The translations under genes and the position numbers were made by a program. DNA of 18,722 nt from an uncultured Spongiibacteraceae bacterium (GTDB lineage: Bacteria > Pseudomonadota > Gammaproteobacteria > Pseudomonadales > Dasaniaceae). The first letter of the stretch is position 1. Each line of letters starts with the position of its first letter. This document shows positions 12,746 through 18,722 of this stretch, one piece after another. The DNA lies in the NCBI GenBank assembly GCA_937969395.1, contig CALBVI010000395.1, positions 1-18,722 on the forward strand, given 5' to 3'. The notes beneath the pieces were generated by a model, which ran no database searches, was not told the DNA's origin, and worked only from the letters and a program-made list of their open reading frames with translations.

Positions 12746-14551
12746 ATGCAGTCAAACCCATTTCGTTTGCCTTTGAAGCCAAAATGGCTGGCGAGCGCTA
12801 TCGAGAAAATGCTGTCGTTAGACGCATTGGCGGCTTGTTACGACCAGCGTCCAATGCAGCCCTTAAGCGATGGCCAGACCATGGGCGGCCGCTTTCTCGG
12901 TCACACTCTTAATACATTTGAAGCTACTGTCGAGGTCGTTAATCCTGATGCACTGCAAGTTGTTCCGCAGGAAGGGCCTATCATCTTTGTTGCCAATCAT
13001 CCCTTTGGTGGTCTTGAAGGGGTTGCTATGACTCAGCGCTTGTTGCGTGAGCGTCCCGATTTAAAAGTGCTGACGAACGAATTATTGTCACGAATTCCCG
13101 AGTTTGAAGAGATATTTATTGGGGTTGATGTACTTTCCCCTAACGCCACGAAAAAGAATATGCGTGGAATGCGAGAAGTGCTCAAGCACATGAAAACTGG
13201 CGGAGCTATTCTCATTTTTCCCGCCGGTATGGTATCGGCTATTGATACCAGTGATTTTAAAATTCGCGATCGTCAGTGGAGCACGGTAGTAGCGAAGTTA
13301 ATGCGACAGTTTAATGCATCCTGTTTACCGCTTTTTGTACACGGGCGTAATAGCTCGGCATTTTATTTAGCCGGCTTAATTCATCCTCGTTTGCGCACAG
13401 CAATGCTTCCCCGTGAGTTGGCTAACAAGCAGGGACAGTGCGTTAAGTTTACGGTTGGTGAACCTCTTACTTGGAAGGATGTTGAATGTTTAGGTGATGA
13501 ACTCTGTATTACTGATTACCTGCGTACCGCGACAGATTTGTTGGCTCACCGCTCTGATCAGTCAGCGTTGGCAATCGAGGCCTTACCTGAGTTTGAGCCA
13601 GAGGTGGTAGAAGATAGCCAAGCAAGATTGAAGGCGGCGATTGATGCTAATTTAACGGCGTTAGAGCCGTACCAGTTATTGAGTCATCGTGAGTTTGATG
13701 TCTACTGCGCACCTTATGCGGCCTTATCTGAATTGATGCATGAGATTGCTGTTGCTCGTGAGCGAACCTTCCGCGCTGCTGGTGAAGGCACAGGTAATAG
13801 CTCTGACAGTGACCGCTTTGACCCGCATTATTTACATCTCTTTATTTGGGACAAAGTGAAAGGGCGTATCGTTGGCGGTTATCGCATTGGCAAAGTAGCT
13901 GAGATTGTTAAACAGCAAGGCGTGGATGGTTTATATAGCCGTACGCTTTATCATTTTGATGAACAATATATTAAAAAAATTGATGGTGCGCTTGAGATGG
14001 GGCGCTCGTTTGTAACGCCGGAATATCAGCGTCACCCACGAGCACTGGATTTACTGTGGAAAGGTATTGGCGCTTGGGTGGTTAATAATCCGGGTTATCA
14101 CACGCTGTTTGGTTGCGTCAGTATTTCCCGTGAGCATAGCGATTTAGCGCGCGAGTTTCTCAATGAAACGCTAATGGAAAGTTTTCGTGCTGAACAAAAA
14201 ATGTTGAATGATGTCAGACCGCTTGCGCCGTTAAAAATTAAGCATCGGGTTTGGAATCGTGATTTATTGAAGTCGCTCAATAATATAGCTGTGATCAATA
14301 AGCTGCTGGGGCAGTGTGACCCCGGGCGAAGTATTCCGGTATTGTTACGACAATACTTGGCTTTAAATGGGCGCTTTGTTGGTTTCTCGGTGAATCATAG
14401 TTTTAACGATTCGCTGGACGGTTTGATCTTGGTTGATCTTCGCAAGACTCCTATGAAATATTTACAACGTTATTTGGGTAAAGAGGGCAGTGCTGACTTT
14501 CTTAACTTGTGGCGTTTAGACGAAATAAAGGAACAAAATTATGTTGCATAG
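12746..14551 (+). CDS. PlsC-GNAT double acyltransferase, OlsF-like
   Basis: 601 residues with two acyltransferase domains. The N-terminal half (about 60-270) is PlsC-like: VANHPFGGLEG (His85), a central segment EIFIGVDVLSP, and LIFPAGMVSAI in place of the usual P-E-G block. The C-terminal half (about 315-500) is GNAT/OlsB-like: LMHEIAVARERTFRAAGEG, LFIWDKVKGRIVGGYRIG, ALEMGRSFVTPEYQRHPRALDLLWKGI. This architecture is that of OlsF, where the C-terminal domain N-acylates ornithine and the N-terminal domain O-acylates the product to give ornithine lipid. Whether ornithine is the substrate here is inference. Ribosome binding site GAGGAG (12730-12735). It ends 11 bases inside the next gene. Confidence 0.85.
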   Translation: MQSNPFRLPLKPKWLASAIEKMLSLDALAACYDQRPMQPLSDGQTMGGRFLGHTLNTFEATVEVVNPDALQVVPQEGPIIFVANHPFGGLEGVAMTQRLLRERPDLKVLTNELLSRIPEFEEIFIGVDVLSPNATKKNMRGMREVLKHMKTGGAILIFPAGMVSAIDTSDFKIRDRQWSTVVAKLMRQFNASCLPLFVHGRNSSAFYLAGLIHPRLRTAMLPRELANKQGQCVKFTVGEPLTWKDVECLGDELCITDYLRTATDLLAHRSDQSALAIEALPEFEPEVVEDSQARLKAAIDANLTALEPYQLLSHREFDVYCAPYAALSELMHEIAVARERTFRAAGEGTGNSSDSDRFDPHYLHLFIWDKVKGRIVGGYRIGKVAEIVKQQGVDGLYSRTLYHFDEQYIKKIDGALEMGRSFVTPEYQRHPRALDLLWKGIGAWVVNNPGYHTLFGCVSISREHSDLAREFLNETLMESFRAEQKMLNDVRPLAPLKIKHRVWNRDLLKSLNNIAVINKLLGQCDPGRSIPVLLRQYLALNGRFVGFSVNHSFNDSLDGLILVDLRKTPMKYLQRYLGKEGSADFLNLWRLDEIKEQNYVA

Positions 14552-15050
14552 AGCTATGTGCGACGCTGTAGATCAGGCGATTGAATTAACCGCACTTACG
14601 GAAGCTGTTTATGAGCAGACTCCATCTATTGCCGGATCGCCGATCGGTAAGCATATCCGTCATATCGTCGATCACCTTGCGAATTATCGAGCTGGTATGG
14701 AAAGCGGTTGTATTGATTACAACGCGCGCTCGCGTGAGAGTGATACAGAGCGCCAACCATTGATTGCCATGAATCAATTGAAGGCTTTTAGTGAGTGGTT
14801 GCAGTCATCACCTGATGAGCTTGTCGTATTGTCTATCGTGACGGAAGTTTCAACGTCTGATAATGTCTCTGTACGTTTACCAAGCAGTAGCCATCGCGAA
14901 TTAGTGTATTTAATTAATCACACTTATCACCATATTGCGAACGCCAGTGCATTGGCAAGATCCATGGACGTTAAGATACCGAGTCATCTTGGTATTGCAC
15001 CGGCTACCGCGTCTTATTTACGAGAAACTGCGGTGCTATGTGCACAGTAA
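14541..15050 (+). CDS. DinB-fold protein, probable metal-dependent enzyme
   Basis: 169 residues forming a four-helix bundle of the DinB/YfiT type. The metal ligands expected are visible: a His in SPIGKHIRHIVDHL (His38, His41 or His45) and the late pair in LINHTYHHIANA (His127 and His131, HxxxH). DinB-fold proteins include thiol-dependent transferases (bacillithiol, mycothiol), maleylpyruvate isomerase and uncharacterised hydrolases. The reaction here is unknown. ATG 14541 overlaps the acyltransferase by 11 bases and has AAAGGA about 8 bases upstream, so translation is coupled. Its own end overlaps the NRDE gene by 13 bases. Position between an acyltransferase and an Ntn-like NRDE protein suggests a step in the same pathway. 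Confidence 0.82.
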   Translation: MLHRAMCDAVDQAIELTALTEAVYEQTPSIAGSPIGKHIRHIVDHLANYRAGMESGCIDYNARSRESDTERQPLIAMNQLKAFSEWLQSSPDELVVLSIVTEVSTSDNVSVRLPSSSHRELVYLINHTYHHIANASALARSMDVKIPSHLGIAPATASYLRETAVLCAQ

Positions 15051-15796
15051 CATTGCTGACTAATTCCGACGGTTATACCTTGATGATGAACCGCGATGAG
15101 CTTCGGTCTCGTGCAGAGGGTATGTTGTACAGTGGTCAACGCAATGGTGTTGAGGCTAGCTTTCCTATTGATGCCGCCGCTGGCGGTACTTGGATTGGTG
15201 TTAATCATCATGGCGTGAGTTTAGCGCTGCTGAATCGTTATCAGGCACCGACTACTAGCGATAGTGTGTCGCGTGGAAAAATTATTGCAGAGGCACTTTT
15301 TGCAGGTGGTATGACCGAGGTTTTTTCTTATTTGAAAAATCTTGATGTCGATTGCTACAACCCTTTCGATTTGTTGTTAGTCGATCGCCATTCTGTTTAT
15401 CAATTTGGTTGGGACAGAATAAATTATACGCAAGTATCCCACGAGTTCTCGACGCCACTGATGCTAACGTCTTCATCAGAGCGGTTGGAATCTGTGTGTG
15501 AATATCGGCGGGCTCGTTTTCATCATTGTTTAGAACAAGGTGAAAGTACTGCAGATATGGATCGTTTTCATTTACAGCAGGAAGTTGATTGTGCCTCTGA
15601 TGCTGTATTTATGAGTCGCGCCAAAGTGCATACAAAAAGTATTGTAAAAATAAACGTTGATGTTGAGCTTGCGCATTTACGTCATTACGATGAAACGCTG
15701 CTCACAGCTAATAAGGCACTTCCCTCAGAGGTTAAAGGCGAGCAAAAAATCCCCTTAAAAAATAGTGATCAAAAGGAGTCGCCATGTTGCGCTTAG
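15038..15796 (+). CDS. NRDE (TANGO2-like) family protein
   Basis: 252 residues beginning MCTVTLLTNSDGYTLMMNRDE, with the family signature Asn18-Arg19-Asp20-Glu21 and the invariant Cys2. Later blocks WIGVNHHGVSLALLNRYQ and RGKIIAEALF also fit. The fold resembles N-terminal nucleophile hydrolases, with Cys2 as a possible nucleophile after Met removal; enzymatic activity is inferred and not shown for the family. Human TANGO2 is linked to acyl-CoA/lipid metabolism, which fits a neighbouring acyltransferase. Bacterial members are often about 250 residues, as here. No clear Shine-Dalgarno: it starts 13 bases before the end of the DinB gene and probably relies on coupling. The last 13 bases overlap the next gene. 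Confidence 0.87.
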   Translation: MCTVTLLTNSDGYTLMMNRDELRSRAEGMLYSGQRNGVEASFPIDAAAGGTWIGVNHHGVSLALLNRYQAPTTSDSVSRGKIIAEALFAGGMTEVFSYLKNLDVDCYNPFDLLLVDRHSVYQFGWDRINYTQVSHEFSTPLMLTSSSERLESVCEYRRARFHHCLEQGESTADMDRFHLQQEVDCASDAVFMSRAKVHTKSIVKINVDVELAHLRHYDETLLTANKALPSEVKGEQKIPLKNSDQKESPCCA

Positions 15797-16164
15797 TTGA
15801 AGTGTTAGCCCCATGGTTTGCAGCTGCCGTGTATGGAGCTTGGGCGGCGTATAGTAATTGGTCTGCGCCTGATGCAAGTGCTTGGATAATGGCGGCCATC
15901 GTACAGGGGACTTTTGCATTCGTTTCGACACTGTTGTTGACTAAGATGGTAGTGTTTTTATTGCAGTGGAAGCAAGCTGCATTAGCTTGGTGGCAAGTTT
16001 ATTTAATATGTTCAGCTGTTTTACTTTTTGTTCCGAGCTTCTTACATTTTCTTGCTGGAACACCGCATATTCTTTATTCCATTTTACCTGGCGCGGTTAT
16101 CGGTCACATTTACTTAGGGTATTTAGTTTTTTTAAGTAAAAGAGATGTGGTGGCGACGCGTTAG
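15784..16164 (+). CDS. Four-helix inner-membrane protein of unknown function
   Basis: 126 residues, nearly all hydrophobic, with four likely membrane helices: about 5-25 (VEVLAPWFAAAVYGAWAAY), 33-56 (AWIMAAIVQGTFAFVSTLLL), 67-88 (ALAWWQVYLICSAVLLFVPS) and 96-118 (ILYSILPGAVIGHIYLGYLV). Charged residues are few (Lys in MVVFLLQWKQ and the KRD near the end). I do not recognise a family. The start has a strong ribosome binding site, AAAAGGAG at 15771-15778, 5 bases from ATG 15784, and overlaps NRDE by 13 bases, so it belongs to the same operon. A membrane protein closing a lipid-type operon could be a transporter or an anchor; this is inference. Confidence 0.75.
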   Translation: MLRLVEVLAPWFAAAVYGAWAAYSNWSAPDASAWIMAAIVQGTFAFVSTLLLTKMVVFLLQWKQAALAWWQVYLICSAVLLFVPSFLHFLAGTPHILYSILPGAVIGHIYLGYLVFLSKRDVVATR

Positions 16165-16180
16165 CGATGTCTTTAGTGTC

Positions 16181-16210
16181 TAGTTGTTCAGTAGCTAGTT
16201 GTTCAGTACT
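16181..16210 (+). repeat. 15-bp tandem duplication
   Basis: Two adjacent units, tagttgttcagtagc (16181-16195) and tagttgttcagtact (16196-16210), 13 of 15 identical. They lie in the 126 bases between the membrane-protein gene and the terminator hairpin. Confidence 0.85.
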
Positions 16211-16290
16211 TAGCCCCGTTCAGGGAATAGCTCGCGCGGGAATTGAAGCCGGAATGATTAAACTATAGATTTCTGAATGACGTTAATAAA

Positions 16291-16324
16291 AAAACGAGTA
16301 CAGCTGTTTAGCTGCACTCGTTTT
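16291..16324. terminator. Bidirectional rho-independent terminator
   Basis: A 15-bp stem AAAACGAGTACAGCT (16291-16305) / AGCTGCACTCGTTTT (16310-16324) with a GTTT loop and a single mismatch. It is flanked by A-runs on the left (from 16288) and ends in TTTT on the right, so it can stop transcripts from both directions. It ends the plus-strand ligase/acyltransferase operon and the convergent minus-strand DUF6152 gene, whose stop lies about 30 bases to the right. Confidence 0.9.
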
Positions 16325-16352
16325 AAAAGACCCAAGTTATAACGCTATAGGT

Positions 16353-17501
16353 TTACTGAACGGTTAAGTCTTCACAGTTATAAGGTTCCCAAGGTAGATC
16401 AGATAAGAGGACAGTATTTGAGCCACTTTCTTTTTGACCTTCTTTCCAATACAGCGGATCAGTCGCTTCATAGGCGATGGTTAATTCACCTTTTTCATTA
16501 TCGACGCTAATACGCTCAACAGTATGGTATTGATCACTCTTGGCACCTGCGATATTTGGGCCACGTAGTACTAGCCCAGCTTCGAAACCTATGGTGTCGA
16601 CGACTAATACATCATCTTCCCAGTGACCAATAGAGTGGCCAGCGAAAGAGGGTGTAATATTGCTGGGATGCTTATCCATATTCATATGAATAACCCGGGT
16701 CGTGTCCATAAAACCATACATAAGGGTAATGGTGTCTTCCGCTTGAATAATTCGGTTGGTGTGCTGATCAAAAGTCCAATCTGAGAAGAAGTTTCTAGGT
16801 TTACAGTCAAGAGTGTTACCTGATGTACCTGCACCGGATTCTTCAGCCGCTTTAGTCAAAGCAGCAAGAGCTGCTGTTCCTGCGTCGGTTAATTCGGTTG
16901 TGCCACCGCGTCCACCGCGTGCGCCACCAGGACGGCCGCCGCGCGCTGCACCTTCTGCTCCACCTCTGCCGCCGCCTTCAGCGCCTGGACCGCCAGCTCC
17001 GCGTCCGCCACCTGTTCCTGTTGCGCCAGGGATGCGTTGTTGAGCAGCCCAATCTCCACCGATATTAGGAGCTCCCCAGGCCGTTTTAGCCGGTCTGTTA
17101 GTTTCGACTTCACCTTTGTTCTCTGCAAGTTGGTCATAGCGGCTAATGGCTTCGGCATCGCCTAGTGCAATAGTGCTAATGTAACATCCGGTTGCTTCTT
17201 TGCGAGAAGCGACACCATCAACGGTAATTGTTGTGCCTGGTTTAAACATTTCTTCCGACCAGCCAGATCGTTTTAATGCACTGGCCGCGCGCATTTCACA
17301 GTGCCAGTTTGCTACGTTGCCGTCTTTACCGGTAACGTCAAAATAGACATAGGCGTGTGGATTTACGAATCGTATTTTAGTGACAACACCGCTAACGTTA
17401 ACTGGCTTAGTGTTGTCAAACTGACTATTACTGCCATGATGAGCAAGTACACTACCGGGTAATGCTGATGCTATTGCAGCGAGGAGTATTAGTTTCTTCA
17501 T
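16353..17501 (-). CDS. DUF6152-type exported protein with Gly/Arg-rich linker
   Basis: 382 residues. The signal peptide MKKLILLAAIASALPGSVLA is predicted to be cut before His21-His22-Gly. The first domain (about 21-115) fits DUF6152: VNVSGVVTKIRFVNPHAYVYF, WHCEM, KPGTTITVDG. A Gly/Arg/Ala-rich low-complexity linker follows (about 157-200). The second domain (about 225-375) has DWTFDQHTNRIIQAEDTITLMYG and PSFAGHSIGHWEDDVLVVDTIGF, a module I know from exported proteins next to DUF6152 proteins; its function is unknown. ATG at 17501 has AAGGG about 8 bases upstream. It is periplasmic by inference. An exposed N-terminal His-His would be a good copper or other metal ligand, but no activity is known. 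Confidence 0.8.
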   Translation of the reverse strand: MKKLILLAAIASALPGSVLAHHGSNSQFDNTKPVNVSGVVTKIRFVNPHAYVYFDVTGKDGNVANWHCEMRAASALKRSGWSEEMFKPGTTITVDGVASRKEATGCYISTIALGDAEAISRYDQLAENKGEVETNRPAKTAWGAPNIGGDWAAQQRIPGATGTGGGRGAGGPGAEGGGRGGAEGAARGGRPGGARGGRGGTTELTDAGTAALAALTKAAEESGAGTSGNTLDCKPRNFFSDWTFDQHTNRIIQAEDTITLMYGFMDTTRVIHMNMDKHPSNITPSFAGHSIGHWEDDVLVVDTIGFEAGLVLRGPNIAGAKSDQYHTVERISVDNEKGELTIAYEATDPLYWKEGQKESGSNTVLLSDLPWEPYNCEDLTVQ

Positions 17502-17881
17502 TGTTGGCCCTTTTGTGACTTTTAGTTTTGTCGCTTTATGTTTATGTTAGATTTTTACGCTGTGTATTTTTGACAGCGAGAGTATAGGATTAATGCAAGA
17601 GAGGAAGCGCTTTTACTTATCTTTACAAAAGATTTTTAGATTGTGTATATAGTGTGGAGGTAAGGTGCAGAACTTATACGTATTTAATGCTGGGGCTTTC
17701 TGTAGCATTGCATGGAGAGTTTCATGGAGGGTTGCAGCGAACAGGTAAATGCCTTTGTAATGTGATTACAAAGGTCGATCAGTAGGGGGGATGTTGACAG
17801 TGTTAGTGGCTATAAAATTTTTGTCGGTGAGAATAATACTGACTGCTATACAAAAATGTTATTTTTGTTATTAAGCTGTTT
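17502..17881. other. Intergenic region of 380 bases
   Basis: Lies between the 5' end of the DUF6152 gene and the 3' end of the DUF3570 gene, both on the minus strand. It must hold the DUF6152 promoter and perhaps the end of the DUF3570 transcript. Apart from a perfect palindrome at 17752-17774 and a weak AT-only dyad at 17851-17867 (CAAAAAT/ATTTTTG) I see no gene, RNA or repeat. The DUF6152 ribosome binding site is in the first 15 bases. Confidence 0.7.
17752..17774. promoter_or_regulatory. Perfect 10-bp palindrome, candidate operator
   Basis: CCTTTGTAAT (17752-17761), spacer GTG, ATTACAAAGG (17765-17774): 20 of 20 symmetric bases. No T-run follows on either strand, so it is not a usual terminator. 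The spacing and symmetry resemble dimeric repressor sites. It lies about 250 bases upstream of the DUF6152 start. Which regulator would bind is unknown; none is encoded in the window. Confidence 0.5.
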
Positions 17882-18722
17882 TTAATACCATATAGAAACA
17901 AAAAACCGAATCACATCCGCGTCTAAGGTATACAAAGGCTCTTCGCCTATTTCTGCATCTGCAGTTAAATCAGTAAAGTTTTCATAATCAAAACTAATCA
18001 TGTCGTACTGTAAACTTATGGCCGCGCGATCAAAGATGTTGCTATCGAGTTTGTGCTCGTAACTGACACCTAGACCAATAGTGCTTGATGTTAGATCACT
18101 CAGCTCTTTGTCTCGTGCTCTAAAATCTTTTTCATCTGCGGATTGAAATTCAAATAAATCGCTGTAGAAATAAGCGCTGGTTTGATCGTGGCCGCGATAG
18201 TGAATATCAAGAATCCAATGTTGGCCTAATGGGTGTGTATACGAAATTTGATAAGTGTTTGCCTCGATATCCCAGTCATCGGTGAAATAGCGGTACTCAC
18301 CTTTAATAGCCGCGCGATAAGGTAAAAAATAACTGGCGCTAATAGCGGCGGCATCACTGGTATGGGTGCGAGGATAAACCTCCCGTTCGGTCACATAGTT
18401 AGTCGGATTAATAGGGTCGACAAAGCGATAGCTACGATAGGGGTTGTTTAAGTAACCTTCTTCGGTAACGGTTTCAAAATTTAATGCGAGTATTAAATTC
18501 TTGGTAGCAATTTGGCTGATGCCAAAGCGATAATTTTGACGATCAACGGTATCTTTAAAAGAGTCGTTGCCGTTTTGCATAACAACGTCATTACCGCGCG
18601 CATAGCTCAAGCTGATTGTAGTTAAGTCACCAAAGAAATCTTGGCTAATAGAAGCGTAAGCTGTCTCTCCCTCGTAATCGTTTTCTGTACTGGTAGTAAT
18701 GCCGCCACTGATTATGGTTTTA
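17882..18722 (-). CDS. DUF3570 outer-membrane beta-barrel protein (N-terminus outside the window)
   Basis: The open frame runs from the stop at 17882-17884 to the window edge, giving about 279 residues of the C-terminal part. The first visible residues are KTIISGGITTSTENDYEGE, continuing as ASISQDFFGDLTTISLSYARG, so the frame does not start at the TTG near 18610. Many alternating strands follow (YRFGISQIATKNLILALNF, AAISASYFLPYRAAIKGEYRYF, TYQISYTHPLGQHWILDIHYRG), and the protein ends VIRFFVSIWY with a terminal aromatic, the signal read by the BAM complex. This layout fits DUF3570. In other genomes DUF3570 genes often stand beside apbE and DUF4266 genes; here apbE lies 11 kb away in the T2SS operon. 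Function unknown. Confidence 0.85.
   Translation of the reverse strand, partial: KTIISGGITTSTENDYEGETAYASISQDFFGDLTTISLSYARGNDVVMQNGNDSFKDTVDRQNYRFGISQIATKNLILALNFETVTEEGYLNNPYRSYRFVDPINPTNYVTEREVYPRTHTSDAAAISASYFLPYRAAIKGEYRYFTDDWDIEANTYQISYTHPLGQHWILDIHYRGHDQTSAYFYSDLFEFQSADEKDFRARDKELSDLTSSTIGLGVSYEHKLDSNIFDRAAISLQYDMISFDYENFTDLTADAEIGEEPLYTLDADVIRFFVSIWY

Noticed and set aside
16813..17043. Plus-strand proline-rich open frame
   Set aside because: It is the antisense of the Gly/Arg-rich linker codons of the DUF6152 gene; high GC suppresses stops on both strands.
17851..17867. AT-only dyad CAAAAAT/ATTTTTG downstream of DUF3570
   Set aside because: A 7-bp stem with a single G-C pair is too weak for a rho-independent terminator and is expected by chance in this A/T-rich stretch.

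Overview
The window looks like chromosomal DNA of a marine-type gammaproteobacterium, probably in or near the Cellvibrionales/Spongiibacteraceae. This rests on a canonical gsp gene order, the mix of periplasmic and outer-membrane DUF families, moderate base composition and packed operons with short overlaps. No rRNA, tRNA, integrase, transposase or CRISPR array is visible, so the taxonomic guess is inference.

Region 1 (1-6699) is the distal half of a type II secretion (T2SS) operon: the last codons of gspG, the minor pseudopilins gspH-I-J-K, the inner-membrane platform genes gspL-M, gspN, and an apbE-type flavin transferase starting 3 bases after the gspN stop. H/I and J/K overlap. The gspL-gspM spacer carries a 15-bp triplicate repeat.

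Region 2 (about 6750-8540) is an accessory island of small, AT-richer genes. Two of them (DUF4275-like; a 3-helix membrane protein) lie between sites with the R''/R' core boxes, spacer and length of integron attC sites. They start 11-12 bases after the cassette boundary and share the attC orientation. No integrase is present, so this looks like a CALIN (cluster of attC sites lacking an integrase) or a cassette remnant. Downstream are two more small hypothetical genes, a possible decayed third attC, and a 28-codon remnant of a VOC/glyoxalase gene.

Region 3 (8541-10816) holds a DUF4156-like lipoprotein, a two-way terminator, and a secreted right-handed beta-helix protein on the minus strand. 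The leader of the beta-helix gene contains three inverted repeats, two of which have complementary loops (kissing-loop geometry).

Region 4 (10829-16324) is a plus-strand block. It has a YHS-domain exported protein, then a tight set: ATP-grasp ligase with a membrane-like N-terminus, PlsC-GNAT (OlsF-like) double acyltransferase, DinB-fold protein, NRDE protein and a 4-helix membrane protein. The last four overlap and are probably co-translated. The ligase plus N-/O-acyltransferase pairing suggests an uncharacterised amino-acid-containing lipid pathway. A strong hairpin ends the block.

Region 5 (16353-18722) has two minus-strand envelope genes: a DUF6152 protein whose predicted mature N-terminus is His-His, and the C-terminal part of a DUF3570 outer-membrane beta-barrel that runs off the window. 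Between them is a 380-base spacer with a perfect 10-bp palindrome. Short two- or three-copy tandem duplications of 15-20 bp recur in the intergenic spacers of this window.
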